Shown piece after piece: positions 31,818-41,504 of a DNA stretch of 64,000 nucleotides; the first letter of the stretch is position 1; every line of letters starts with the position of its first letter. The translations under genes were made by a program, and so were the position numbers. The notes below the pieces were generated by a model. The model was not told the origin of the DNA. It searched no databases and worked only from the letters and a program-made list of their open reading frames with translations. The stretch comes from Chrysophaeum taylorii (taxonomy: Eukaryota > Sar > Pelagophyceae > Pelagomonadales > Pelagomonadaceae): the NCBI GenBank assembly GCA_029834535.1, contig JAQMWT010000322.1, positions 496,001 to 560,000 of the forward strand, in the 5' to 3' direction.

Positions 31818-33615
31818 TTAGTACGAAAGCGCGAACTCCTCGAGCTTGGAGTAGATGATAGTGCCGTAGCCCGTCGCGGCGTCCCAGCCTTCCTCCGCAG
31901 TGAAGCCGCCCGAGTAGCCACCGTCAGTGGTACCGGAAGTGACGTCGTTGAAGCAGCCGCCCGACTCACCCGCGGCGTAGAGCATGGGGTTGAGGAAGCC
32001 GAGGGAGGACTTGCCGGCGGAGAGGCGCGCATCGTTGATCTGGGCAATGATAGCCGCAACCACGGGGGAGGCAGCGGACGTGCCGGACACGCCGCCGTAA
32101 GTGCCATCCTTGTACGAGATGAGGTACGGGTTGACCTCGCCGGCGAGGGCCGAAAGGTCCGGGTAGCCGCGGCCATCGGCGTTGTAGAAGGAAGAGCTGG
32201 GGAGATCGTCGGTCTTAAGGTAGGCCGAAACCTCGTCGGTCTGCCACGAGGCAGTGTCGAACTCGTCAGAGAAGCCCGAGCCGCCGTCTTCCCACGCCGT
32301 CTCGTCGCCGATGGTGGACTTGGTGACGAAATCAGTGCCGCCGACGGCGGTAACCTACACGACGGGTGAAAAAAAAAAAAAAACCTTGTTCTCACGTAAG
32401 GGGATCCCGCGGGGAAGTCGGGGTGGTACTCGGTGCCGAGGCCCTCGCCTGCGAAAAGACGTCACCAACGAAGATAAAACGTCGCGACTCACGGCCCCAG
32501 ACGCCCTGGTCGCCCGCGGCGAAAATGATGGAGATACCAGAGGCACCGTTCTTCATGAAAGCCGTGTTGACCGCCTCCATGAAGGCCGAGCCAGTTTGCT
32601 CGGCCTCGTCGTCGCCGTAAGAAACGGAGATAACGAGCGGAGGATCGTCCGCGTCAGAGAGGGTCGAGGCGAGGTCGAGAAGACTGTAGGAGGACGAGTA
32701 GTAGACCTGGAGGGGGATGGCGCCGGCAATCGCACCGGCGTACTCGATGTCGAGCAGGCTTTCAATGCAGGGCTCAAGTCCGACGGAGCACCTGGTAGCC
32801 GAGTTACCGCCGACGGTCGTCGATACCGTGATCGTCTCGCTCAGCCCGCAGAGTTCCGAAAAATCCTCGAGGTCGGTGTCGTCGTAGTACTCGTCCTGGA
32901 ACTCCGCGACGGCGATCGAGTTGCCGCTGGCGTAAGTTCTCTTCGGGAAAGTGAAGCCGTAGCGTTCGGCGAGCACCGAAGGGTTCACGTACGCCGAGTA
33001 GCGAGTACCGCACGCCGACCACTCCGACGCGGCATTCTCGGGGGCGGTGAGGTTGACGACCGGCGTGACGTCCGCGAATCGCATGCGCGGGAACCGCACG
33101 AGCTCGCCGACGACGCTGACGTGGCGCGCGACGCGGGTAGGGAGCGAGTACGGCTCGACGACGCGCACGATGTCGACCTTGGTGTACTTGACGTGCGTGT
33201 GGTGGAAGAGGCGGGTCTCGAGGGCGCGCTCGACAGCGCCCGCGGGGACCTTGACCTTCACGACCGACTTGTGCTTGATGACGTGCACGTCGCTCGCCCC
33301 GAGGTCGTTGACGACGAAGTCGAGGACGGCGTCGATCGCCTCCCTCGATGGCGAAAGCTTCTCGACGACCTCCTCCGGAGAGAGCCACTTGCCATACCGG
33401 GCGCTGCCCGGCGTCGAAAGCTCGAGGAGCTCCTTCTCGAAGTCGCGGATATCCTCCTTGTCATGCTTGAGCCAGAACTCGATCGCGAGCTCCTCGGACT
33501 CCTCGACGCGCGCGCCGACCTTCCAGTTCGCCGACGAGAACTTCTTCACGTCCTCCTCCATCTGCGTGCGGAAGGCCAACACGCCGCCAGCGACGATCAA
33601 CAACTTGCTCAACAT
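31818..33615 (-). CDS. Sedolisin (S53) serine-carboxyl peptidase, copy 2
   Basis: Exons 33615-32493, 32448-32396 and 32354-31818, about 570 aa; introns 44 nt (32492-32449) and 41 nt (32395-32355), both GTGAG...AG at the same positions as in copy 1. The ATG at 33615 is chosen because it starts the signal peptide (LSKLLIVAGGVLAF) and matches copy 1; the frame stays open further upstream. All S53 residues are present: ESLLDIEY, AAGDQG, SGTSAASP and the C-terminal GWDAATGYG. Exon 3 is almost identical to copy 1, while exon 1 differs more (for example around 33030, 32790 and 32590), suggesting gene conversion at the 3' end. Extracellular or vacuolar acid protease by family. Confidence 0.92.
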
Positions 33616-33675
33616 GATGATTCCGTCGATTGGTCTGTGCCCCTCTTCGGTTTTGTTCTTAGATTCCAGGCTACG

Positions 33676-33682
33676 TATAAAA
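33676..33682 (+). promoter_or_regulatory. TATA-like box upstream of the Kelch gene
   Basis: TATAAAA, 112 bp before the Kelch ATG and about 60 bp upstream of the sedolisin 2 ATG on the other strand. Orientation favours the Kelch gene. The ~180-bp divergent spacer must serve both genes. Confidence 0.4.
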
Positions 33683-33793
33683 GATCGAGTGCGCTGTACG
33701 GCACTCACTCATCCGACCAATGAGCGTCAAGCATTATAGAACGGACGTGATATCCTTCCTCAACGGACGTGATATCCTTGCCAACGCCGTCTC

Positions 33794-35845
33794 ATGTGGC
33801 GCAAGGTGGTGGTCGAGAACCAGAGCCCGCCGATGCGCCTCAAATCAGCGTCGTGCGTCATGGGTACGAAATGGTACGTATTTGGGGGGTTGGGCGCTGG
33901 TGCCTCGAGCTCGCTCTGGGCCTTGGACCTCGTCTTGAACATCTGGCAGCGGCTTTCAGGAACGGAGCCAGGTCCGCTGCCGCGCAGCAGCGCGACGCTC
34001 GTGGGCCACGGCGGCCTGTTATTTTTGTTTGGGGGGCTCGGCCAGGTCGAGCGCGGCGTTGATCGCCTGCGCGACCAGACGTCGGCGGGGCTCCGTATCA
34101 GAATGCTCGCGGCGAGGGAGACGTTGGCTGACGTCTGGGTCTTCGACGTCTCGACGCGTACCTGGCGGCTAATTTCTGAGGCCCAGATGTCACCCTCGCC
34201 GCGCCGCGGACACACGGCCAGCCTCGTCGTCGGCAAGCCGCTGTTCGGCGGTAGCGACGACGACCAGCATTCGATCGAGAGTCTCGACACCGTCGCGAGT
34301 GCCGCGATCCGCAACGCCGCGAATGGCCGCACAAATGACGACGACGACGGCAGCACCGACGCTCTTTCGACGGCTGCGCGGTACATGGTGGTCGTCGGCG
34401 GCGCAGGCCCCGACGGCAAGGGCTTTGAGGTCGCACTCGGGAACCCGGTTGTTTGGGTCCTCGACCTCGACACGCAGCGATGGCGCCATCTCCCGACGAC
34501 GGGCTGCGTTGAGGCGGCCGACCGCTTCGAACACACGACCACGCGCGTCGGCGACCGGCTCTTCGTCCTCGGCGGCCTCACGTTCCCGCAACTCGACGGC
34601 ACGAGCCGAAGTTTGGGCACCGTCGTGAACGACGTCGTCTCGCTCGACCTCGACACGCTTGTCTGGGTGCGCCTCGCCATAGACGGCCCGCCGCTCGCCG
34701 TGCATGGCCACTCGGCGTGCGCAAGCCCGGTCAGAGACGACGAAATCATCCTCGTGGGCGGCCGTCACCTCTCGCAGCGCCAGCAGCATCAGACGAGTCT
34801 CAGGGCTCCGCGTTCTATGAATGGTGCCGTTGCCGCCGACGATGAGGAGGTCCTTCACCTGTACGCGATCAACGTCGACGGCGCGCGAGCGGCGTCGTGG
34901 CGCACGCTTCCATCGCACGGCCAGCAGCCGAGGTCGACCTACGGCCAAGTCTGCGTCGCTTGGTCCTCGCGTCAGCTCGATCTCGCCGAGTTGCGACGTG
35001 ACCGCGGTGACGAGTTGGAGGCGCGGGGAATAGACATCGACAAGCAACGACACGCGACTAGCGACATCGTCCCTGAAGTGGGCGTGGTCGTGCCCGGCAT
35101 CTCGGCAGCAGCACTCGCCAACCAGAAAGGATGCGTGGTGGTCTTCGGGGGCTCGGTCGTCAAACAAGCGCCTTCGAAGCACTTCGTCGACACCGATCTC
35201 TTTCTTTACGATGGTCTCTGGACGCCACCCGAGGAGCACGAAGACGACACAGACAAGCACAACAAAGAAAGGCAAGCTGGCCCGCGCGCGACGTTCGGGA
35301 AGAACGCTAACAACAACGGCGACACCAGCACGCGACGGCGACACGCCCTAGAAAGCGAGACGCATAACGACGGCTGCGAGAAAGATTTTCAATTTATCCT
35401 CGAGCAATTAAACAAGCATGTAGGCCAGCTTCCGGAGAGGTACGAATCGATGAAAAAAATGTTGCGCGCTTACGGCACTAGTACCAAACGCGTCACCCAG
35501 AGAACCCGACCCTCGACCGCAACGCGACTCGCCCCGGTAGCGTCGGCCGTCACGCCACTGGCCGGCTCTCAGTCACGAGGTAGCCTCCGCGACTTTCATG
35601 CGTGGACTGTCGCCAACAGAGCGGAACAGAGACGGCCTCAGACTGCGTCGCCCTCGACACTCTCGCAAGAAGAGCTGACTGCCCACGGCAAACAGGCTCT
35701 GGAGCACCTGCCCCGCGGCGCCACAGTCAGAGAAGCCCGTCGTCTTTTCAAACGCACAATTGCGGGCGCCGACCCTGCTTCGACTTACTTGACCGCGCCA
35801 TCTCGGTTTACTTTTTCCTTTGAAAGACCAAAACTTAGCCGATGA
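33794..35845 (+). CDS. Kelch-repeat (beta-propeller) protein
   Basis: A 683-aa protein. At least five Kelch-type blades: YVFGGLGAGAS..LWALDL..N.W (residue ~20), FLFGGL..DVWVFDVSTRTW, MVVVGGAGPDG...VWVLDLDTQRW, LFVLGGLTFPQ...DVVSLDLDTLVW, ILVGGRH...LHLYAINVD...W, and CVVVFGGSV...DLFLYDGLW. Long Asp/Asn-rich insertions break blades (34330-34370). The C-terminal 200 residues are basic and low-complexity with a predicted helical KDFQFILEQLNKHVGQLPERYESMKKML. Kelch propellers mediate protein-protein contacts; no BTB or F-box domain is present, so a ubiquitin-adaptor role is not supported. Intronless. Confidence 0.85.
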   Translation: MWRKVVVENQSPPMRLKSASCVMGTKWYVFGGLGAGASSSLWALDLVLNIWQRLSGTEPGPLPRSSATLVGHGGLLFLFGGLGQVERGVDRLRDQTSAGLRIRMLAARETLADVWVFDVSTRTWRLISEAQMSPSPRRGHTASLVVGKPLFGGSDDDQHSIESLDTVASAAIRNAANGRTNDDDDGSTDALSTAARYMVVVGGAGPDGKGFEVALGNPVVWVLDLDTQRWRHLPTTGCVEAADRFEHTTTRVGDRLFVLGGLTFPQLDGTSRSLGTVVNDVVSLDLDTLVWVRLAIDGPPLAVHGHSACASPVRDDEIILVGGRHLSQRQQHQTSLRAPRSMNGAVAADDEEVLHLYAINVDGARAASWRTLPSHGQQPRSTYGQVCVAWSSRQLDLAELRRDRGDELEARGIDIDKQRHATSDIVPEVGVVVPGISAAALANQKGCVVVFGGSVVKQAPSKHFVDTDLFLYDGLWTPPEEHEDDTDKHNKERQAGPRATFGKNANNNGDTSTRRRHALESETHNDGCEKDFQFILEQLNKHVGQLPERYESMKKMLRAYGTSTKRVTQRTRPSTATRLAPVASAVTPLAGSQSRGSLRDFHAWTVANRAEQRRPQTASPSTLSQEELTAHGKQALEHLPRGATVREARRLFKRTIAGADPASTYLTAPSRFTFSFERPKLSR

Positions 35846-36167
35846 CCCACTGCGACTCTGTTTCACTGGACACCCGTGCTGTGTCGGCCCCCGTGTATGC
35901 GTCGCCAGGCGGATGATCGCCGTAGACTTCATGTTGTCGCTTGGCGCACACGTTGGCCACGTCTGTCATCGTGTGGGGGCGATCACGAGTACTCCCCAGC
36001 GGGTCACGTGGAATGCCGTCGTTGCGCGGAAAGGGGCCGTCTATGCATGAGGAGCGCGCATAAAATCCGCCGACATCTCTAGCGTAGTCTTGCTTCTACA
36101 GCCCCGCATCGCGCGCGGGACGCGCTTCGAGCCGCCAGACGGTCGGAGGATAACGACCTCGTTATCC
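35846..36167. other. Intergenic spacer after the Kelch gene
   Basis: No gene recognised. Ends in a palindrome GGATAACGACCTCGTTATCC (36147-36166) at the edge of repeat copy C. Confidence 0.4.
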
Positions 36168-37251
36168 TAACTACTAATCGACAGATGTTTGTCTGTCTGT
36201 CTGTTTGTCTGTCTGTTTGTTTGTCCCTCGATTTAGGGTAAGGATCAGATAGGCGCGAGAGTAAGGATCAGGTAGGCGCGAGAGCCAGACAGTGATCCTC
36301 CAAGCCGTCTACGGCGACCTCGCAGACTATTTCCACGACCCGCGGCGGCTCTTTCAGCGCGCCATTCTCACGCCCCGTCGAAACGATGTTGTCGATGCTG
36401 ACAACGCGCGCGTGACCGCGGCCTTTTTTTCCCGGAGACGAGGCGTCGGAGTTCTTTTCGGCCGACTAGGTTGGGTCGGAAGACGACGCCTCGCTCTTTA
36501 CCTCGGCCTTTTTTTCCCGGAGACGAGGCGTCGGAGTTCTTTTCGGCTGACTAGGTTTTGTCGGAAGACGACGCCTCGCAACCTCGACCCGTCGCACGGC
36601 CACTGCAACGGTACCAGATACATGATCGATCGTGTCGTTGTCACCGAGGCTCCTCCAACCTGTATCCCTTAAGGCCCGCCGACGCGAAACGATCACCAAG
36701 AGCCAGGGCCAGACGCCCCGCGAGGTCGGCGTCCTCTTGGCGAAGCCCGTCTTCTGTCACGTCCAGCTCTACGTGGCTCTCTGTCGATCGGCAACCCCGA
36801 GAATATGCTCTTCTGAGTCGACGACTCCACCCTACCCCACACGTGCTCCGCAATACCGATAAGCCCCCTCCCGGCGTCTACACGCGCACTGTAGGTGAAC
36901 TTACTGGGACCAGGTGAACTTACTGGGGTTTGAGATTGGGACTAGGTGAATATAGTGACCAGGTGAACTTACTGGGACCAGGTGAACTTACAGGGGTTTT
37001 AGAGTAAACTCAAAGATTAGCGGCGTGTGCGGATCAAAGCACCTTAGATTGGCGGAGGCGAGAAGCGACGAGCTCGAAGGAGAGTGGGGTGAGTGGGTGT
37101 GAGCACGAGTGGGCTTACAGTGTAAGTTACACCGAACTTACTGGGGTTAGAGATTGGGACTAGGTGAACTTACTGGGTGAACTTACTGGGACCAGGTGAA
37201 CTTACTGGGGTTAGAGATTGGGACTAGGTGAACTTACTGGCCTGCACTTGT
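36168..37251 (+). repeat. Helitron-like ~1 kb repeat, copy C (inverted)
   Basis: Reverse orientation relative to the other four copies, so the helicase relic is on the plus strand. Contains an internal tandem duplication of about 87 bp (36420-36506 and 36507-36590) spanning the palindromic GAGGCGTCG...CGACGCCTC segment, unique to this copy. Iterons (GGTGAACTTACTGGG in this orientation) occupy 36890-37245. The outer end lies 102 bp from the hAT element. Confidence 0.85.
36296..36862 (+). pseudogene. PIF1/Helitron RepHel helicase C-terminal relic
   Basis: The most readable copy of the helicase in the repeat family. Frame 1 gives QAVYGDLADYFHDP and RAILTPRRNDVVDADN, matching the PIF1-like block RAIL.P.N..V...N. 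After an inserted hairpin segment, NLDPSHGHCNGTRYMIDRV matches the RNLDPS.GLCNGTR block. Another frame has ITKSQGQTPREVGVLLAKPVF and QLYVALCRSATPR, matching the final INKSQGQT...VFSHGQLYVALSR motifs. Frames differ and the middle is deleted, so it is nonfunctional. Walker A/B motifs are absent. Such ends occur in Helitron RepHel proteins and in cellular PIF1; spread in multi-copy repeats favours Helitron origin. Confidence 0.75.
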
Positions 37252-37353
37252 TGTTATTATTTTAGTATACGAAATAGCAGCACCCTAATAAGTCTATGAC
37301 GCAACGGACTATTGCATCTGATTCAACGGACGGACACGTGTACCACACACCAC

Positions 37354-38836
37354 TATTGAACAGCTTAAAACGTTTTTTATAACGGGCCAAAATATAATTT
37401 CGTTTTATACCGGTATTATTTTAATATTATATCGTTTCGTTTGTATTTTTTCAATTTTCGCTTTGAAAACCCTCTCAGAGCGTCAGTACTTGGTTGTCCA
37501 GTACTTTTGAGAGGCGGCTGCGTCGACGAAGGTTGGTCGCAAAAAGAGCATCGTCACGGACTACGTCGTCAAGGGACCTACTAATTCCGAGAATCAAACG
37601 ACGTATTCTTGTGCGGCGCATGGTTGCACCTATTCGAAGACATGGACGGCGTCGTACTGGGCGGATCATATTGTTGGGTGCAAGTTTACTACTGATGAGG
37701 TCAAAATTGCCGTCGCCAAGTCCACCAATACGACGAGGACGCGGGGCTTTTTGGGAACTATGGAGAACAGGGCCACGGAACTGGTGACGTGCGCCATGTC
37801 TGAATCGATCCCCTCTAAGCGAACAGCCGAGTCCGAGCCAGCCGCGAGCAGTAAGAGTAAGCAAGCCCGGGTAACACACTGGCTGCTTTGACCGTTGTGG
37901 CGACGCGCGTGCACAGCGCATCACCGCGACGATCACCAAGTTCGTTGTCGGATGCGCTCTCCCGTCCCGTTCTCCATCGCGGCAGGTTGGTCTCCTGGAC
38001 TCGCTGCATATCTTCGCCTGGCTGGTAGACCCGTTCACAACGCCGACGTATGATGAGCTTTTTAACGTGAGATACTGGGAAGACCACGGCATCAAGATAA
38101 TCGAGCGGTTCTTCCCAAACTCTACTGAATCGCGAGGTGGCCTTCACCGAGCTCAAGCAGATCGCTCTCCGCCGGGGCCAGTGGGGCGCGCTCATCGAAC
38201 GCAAGCAGTCCCTCATCAAACCGCCCGCCGACATGCGACTCAAGGCGTCCACCGAGCGCGAGATCTTCAAGCAGTCGCGGATGATGTCCGTCGCCGACGA
38301 CTGGCGACTCACCGGCATCAAGCAATTCCCAAAGATCACCCCCATCGCCATCCGCATCGACGAGATGGCTGTCCAGTCTGCCGACGTCGAGCGAGTCTGC
38401 AAGACCCACAAGCTCATCCACACCAAGACGCGCAACCGCCTCTACACCCTCACCGTCCATCGCCTTCTCTTTACCTACGTCAACCTCCGCCTCCTCAACA
38501 AGTGCACTGAGGAGATCGGCGACTTCCTCATGCAGACGCTGAGCAACTGCCACGACGAGGACGAGCCCCCTCTCGAGGCCGGGCGCTCCGACTACGAAGA
38601 CCCAGCCGCAGTCGCCGATGACGCCTCCTTCATCGCCGATGACGCCTCCTTCGTCGCCGCAGTGCTCGACGACGAGAGCATTTATTTCCGAGATCTAAAA
38701 GTTCGGCTGTTGGCTGTTGGTTTGTCTAATTTTGTATAGGCGATTTTTATTTAAAAACGGCTTCTATATAATATCAATATAAAACGAAAAAAAACGATAT
38801 TATATTTTTGGCGATATAATATAGCCCTGTTCAATA
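37354..38836 (+). mobile_element. hAT-type DNA transposon, 1.48 kb, internally deleted
   Basis: Ends TATTGAACAG (37354-37363) and CTGTTCAATA (38827-38836) are a perfect 10-bp inverted repeat, followed inward by similar AT-rich sequence (CCAAAATATAATTTCG / CCAAAAATATAATATCG). Flanks CACACCAC and ACCACCAC match at 6 of 8 positions, as for an old 8-bp hAT duplication, though the area is CAC-rich. Encodes BED finger and hAT dimerisation domains. The right end is only 35 bp before the ATG of the AAA ATPase. Confidence 0.75.
37528..38739 (+). pseudogene. hAT transposase, deleted and frameshifted
   Basis: BED-type finger CAAHGCTYSKTW...WADHIVGC (~37605-37680: C-x4-C spacing, then H and C). After frameshifts, CDRCGDARAQRITATITKF (~37888) is followed by YDELFNVRYW, and then 38137-38739 gives the C-terminal half with the dimerisation core IDEMAVQSADVERVCKTHKL and HTKTRNRLYTLTVHRLLFTY. 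The catalytic RNase-H core is largely missing. hAT transposases cut and paste their element; this one cannot. Related relic at 9010-9690. Confidence 0.7.
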
Positions 38837-38871
38837 ACCACCACCAACCAAACCAAACCAACCAACTATAT

Positions 38872-40908
38872 ATGGAGGGGGAGGATCCGTGCTCCGAGTA
38901 TGGTTCGGTGGTGATCGAGGAATTGGGGGACGAGGTGAGGGTGTCGACGCGGTGGCCCGGGTCGGCGTATTCGCGGTCCGCGCGGCATTGCGCGGACGAA
39001 GATGTCCGCGTGGGCAGGGGTGTGTGGAGCACGAATCATCACCATCTGATGCAGCATCATCACAAGGGCGCCGGCGCCGGCGCCGCCGGTTTTACGAATA
39101 AGGCGCGCGTCGCGAGTCACGTCGAGGCTGTCGCGGAGTGCAGGGCGTGGGTCGCGTCGAGGGCGACGGCGGCGATGGTCGGGCGACGGCTGCGGAACGT
39201 CTACGTTCGCGCGGGCGCGGTCGCCCGGTTCGAGTCGCTCGGGGAAATTGTCCCGAGGATACGTATCCGAGCGACGACGCCGGGCGGGGTGGTCGCGATC
39301 AGGGTCGCGACCCGCGTGTCGGTGGTGTGCGAGGCGTTGGAGGAGGAAAGCGCTCCGCGTCTTCTCGAGGACGACGAATCGCTGGTGGAGACTGCGGCGA
39401 GCGTTACCTTGCGCGAGCTGCGAGGGTCGGGGCCGTCGACAGTTCTGTTGCACGGCGTCGCGGGCGTCGGGAAGAGCGCCGCGGCCGTGGTGGCGTCGCG
39501 GGGAGTGCGGTGCGAGGTGTTGAACCTCGAGGACGCGGCGCGCTCGTCGCGCGGCTGGGACGAGTTGACAGCCCTATTCGAACGAGCTTACGACGCTCGG
39601 CGAAGTACGACGATCGTGCTGGACAATCTCGAGGCCCTGGGGGCGGTCCCGAAATTAGCGACGCCGGCGGACGAGAAGCGGCTCGCTTTGGCGACGCGGC
39701 TCGGCCGGCTCGCGCGAGGGGCGAAAAGAAATTCGAGCGTGTTCGTCGTGGGCACGACGCGACGCGTCGACGACCTCTCGGCGCCGCTCGCGGACGCGTT
39801 CGAGGTGCGGATGAAGGTGACGCCGCCGACGCGCGCCGAGCGACGCGACTTTGTTGAAAAGCTCCTCCGCGAGGCATCATCCCCCGACGTCTTGGATACG
39901 ATCGCGACGCGGGCCGTCGGCTACGTCGCTGCGGACCTCCGAAAGGCCTGCGAGGTGGCCGTTCGGTACGCCGAGAGGAGGCGGCAGAAGAACGAGGGCG
40001 TCGTCGTCGTGACGACGCGCGACGCGATGGCCGCGCTCGAGGACGTCCCCGCGTCTTGCCTCGTAGGTTTAAGGGCGACCGTACCGAAAACGAGGTGGGA
40101 GGATATCGGAGGGCAGCGCGAGGCCAAGCGGCGGCTCAAGCAGGCGGTCGAGTGGCCCATCACCAAAGCACATCTCTTCCGAAAGTTCGAGATCGAGGCC
40201 GCGCGCGGCGTCTTGATGCACGGACCGCCGGGCTGCTCGAAGACGATGCTCGCGCGCGCGTGCGCGACCGAGTCGGAGGCGGCCTTCATTTCGCTCAGCG
40301 GGGCCGACGTCTACTCGCCGTACCTCGGAGAGGCCGAGGCGACCGTGCGCCGGGCCTTCGACGCGGCCGAGACGGCGTCGCCGGCCATCTTGTTCTTCGA
40401 CGAAATAGAAGCCCTCGTTACCAACCGAGCGACAAACCCCGACGCGAACGCGGCAGAGAATCGGGTCCTCGCGACTTTTCTCGAATGCATGGACGGCGTC
40501 GCGGGGCCTCGCGAGGGTGTCGTCACGATTGGCGCGACCAACCGGCCCCGCGAAATCGACGCGGCCCTCTTGAGGCCGGGAAGACTCGAGACTAGAATAT
40601 ACGTCGCGCTTCCGGATCGCGCCGATCGCCTCGAGATTTTAAGGATCCACGTGCGAAAATACAACCTCGCCGACGACGTCGACCTCGACGACATCGCTTC
40701 AAAGACTCGCGGATATTCCGGCGCGGACCTCGCGTTTTTGTGCAAGGAAGCGGCGAATTCCAGACCCCGGACCTTTGTGGACGACGATCTCGACTCGGCG
40801 GATCCCACCTCCCTCCGCGCCCGCGACTTTCGTTTCGCCCTACGAAATTCTCGCCGCACGTACGACCTCACTCGAGCCCAACACCTCCTCAAATCTTCGC
40901 CTTTCTAA
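38872..40908 (+). CDS. AFG2: AFG2/SPATA5-type AAA ATPase
   Basis: A 678-aa type II AAA+ protein. D1: Walker A GVAGVGKSA (residue ~195), Walker B region TIVLDNLE where the usual DE is DN, sensor-1 VFVVGTTRR. D2: Walker A GPPGCSKT (~450), Walker B ILFFDEIEAL (~505), sensor-1 TIGATNRP, arginine-finger stretch LLRPGRLE. GPPGCSKT is typical of AFG2/Drg1/SPATA5, which strips early maturation factors from pre-60S ribosomes in yeast. The N-terminal domain is short and His/Gly/Ala-rich (~residues 45-75), and the protein is shorter than yeast Afg2 (~780). D1 hydrolysis is probably impaired. Start ATG lies 35 bp beyond a hAT element. Intronless. Confidence 0.85.
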   Translation: MEGEDPCSEYGSVVIEELGDEVRVSTRWPGSAYSRSARHCADEDVRVGRGVWSTNHHHLMQHHHKGAGAGAAGFTNKARVASHVEAVAECRAWVASRATAAMVGRRLRNVYVRAGAVARFESLGEIVPRIRIRATTPGGVVAIRVATRVSVVCEALEEESAPRLLEDDESLVETAASVTLRELRGSGPSTVLLHGVAGVGKSAAAVVASRGVRCEVLNLEDAARSSRGWDELTALFERAYDARRSTTIVLDNLEALGAVPKLATPADEKRLALATRLGRLARGAKRNSSVFVVGTTRRVDDLSAPLADAFEVRMKVTPPTRAERRDFVEKLLREASSPDVLDTIATRAVGYVAADLRKACEVAVRYAERRRQKNEGVVVVTTRDAMAALEDVPASCLVGLRATVPKTRWEDIGGQREAKRRLKQAVEWPITKAHLFRKFEIEAARGVLMHGPPGCSKTMLARACATESEAAFISLSGADVYSPYLGEAEATVRRAFDAAETASPAILFFDEIEALVTNRATNPDANAAENRVLATFLECMDGVAGPREGVVTIGATNRPREIDAALLRPGRLETRIYVALPDRADRLEILRIHVRKYNLADDVDLDDIASKTRGYSGADLAFLCKEAANSRPRTFVDDDLDSADPTSLRARDFRFALRNSRRTYDLTRAQHLLKSSPF

Positions 40909-41192
40909 CAACAATCACAATGGTTGCTGTGATGCCCCCCCCAACTCCCCTCTCCTCTTTTTGGCACTCCTTTTCAAGAAGCGAGTCGTGTAGTAGTAGT
41001 AATGAGAGGGGGGCTTCCAAGTAAGTCCTCCAGTCTGTCTGCTGCGACGGGGCTCTATCCGCCCGCACAAGAAGAAAGAAAAAAACACGTCGTGTTGCGG
41101 TGAGCGTCCTCTTTCGATCAACCCGCATTGTGGGTGGGTGGGTGGATCCCCATACGCGTCTTTGTGTTTGTTTGTTTCATTGCTTGCTTGAT

Positions 41193-41504
41193 TCATTGAA
41201 GAACGCCCTCAACGAGCGGATCGTTGTCAGCCGTGATGGCCTTCCAGCGCATGATCCTGCGTGTGCGTTCGGCTTGCGCCCGAAACCACTTGTCCGAGGA
41301 ATTGGAAGAGGACTCGGAGAGCGAGGAACTTGAAGTCGACGAGGCGCAAGCGTCCGTATCGTCGTCGTCGTCGTCGTCGTCGTCGTCGGCACAATCGACG
41401 CCTGCGAGGAGCGCGTCAACGTCGATCGGCGAGTCCTCCTCCTCCTCCTCCTCCTCCTCGCGCTGAACGGTATGGTCGACGTTGTGCTGCTGCTCGGCGT
41501 CCAT
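41193..41504 (-). CDS. Small acidic low-complexity protein
   Basis: 103 aa: runs of Glu (residues ~16-23) and Asp (~40-49), a Ser-rich stretch, then a conserved-looking end DKWFRAQAERTRRIMRWK. Codon periodicity follows GAG/GAC repeats (microsatellites at 41358-41390 and 41437-41461), so the frame could be an accident of simple repeats. I do not recognise the family. The non-repetitive C-terminal half is the main reason to keep it. Confidence 0.4.
   Translation of the reverse strand: MDAEQQHNVDHTVQREEEEEEEEDSPIDVDALLAGVDCADDDDDDDDDDTDACASSTSSSSLSESSSNSSDKWFRAQAERTRRIMRWKAITADNDPLVEGVLQ

Noticed and set aside
32254-33723. Long plus-strand frame (489 codons) and its counterpart at 7542-8933
   Set aside because: Exactly antisense to the two sedolisin genes. 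The minus-strand products have catalytic motifs, signal peptides and consistent introns; the antisense frames are Arg/Asp-rich products of high GC.
34190-35344. Minus-strand 384-codon frame over the Kelch gene
   Set aside because: Antisense of Kelch repeats with no family features.
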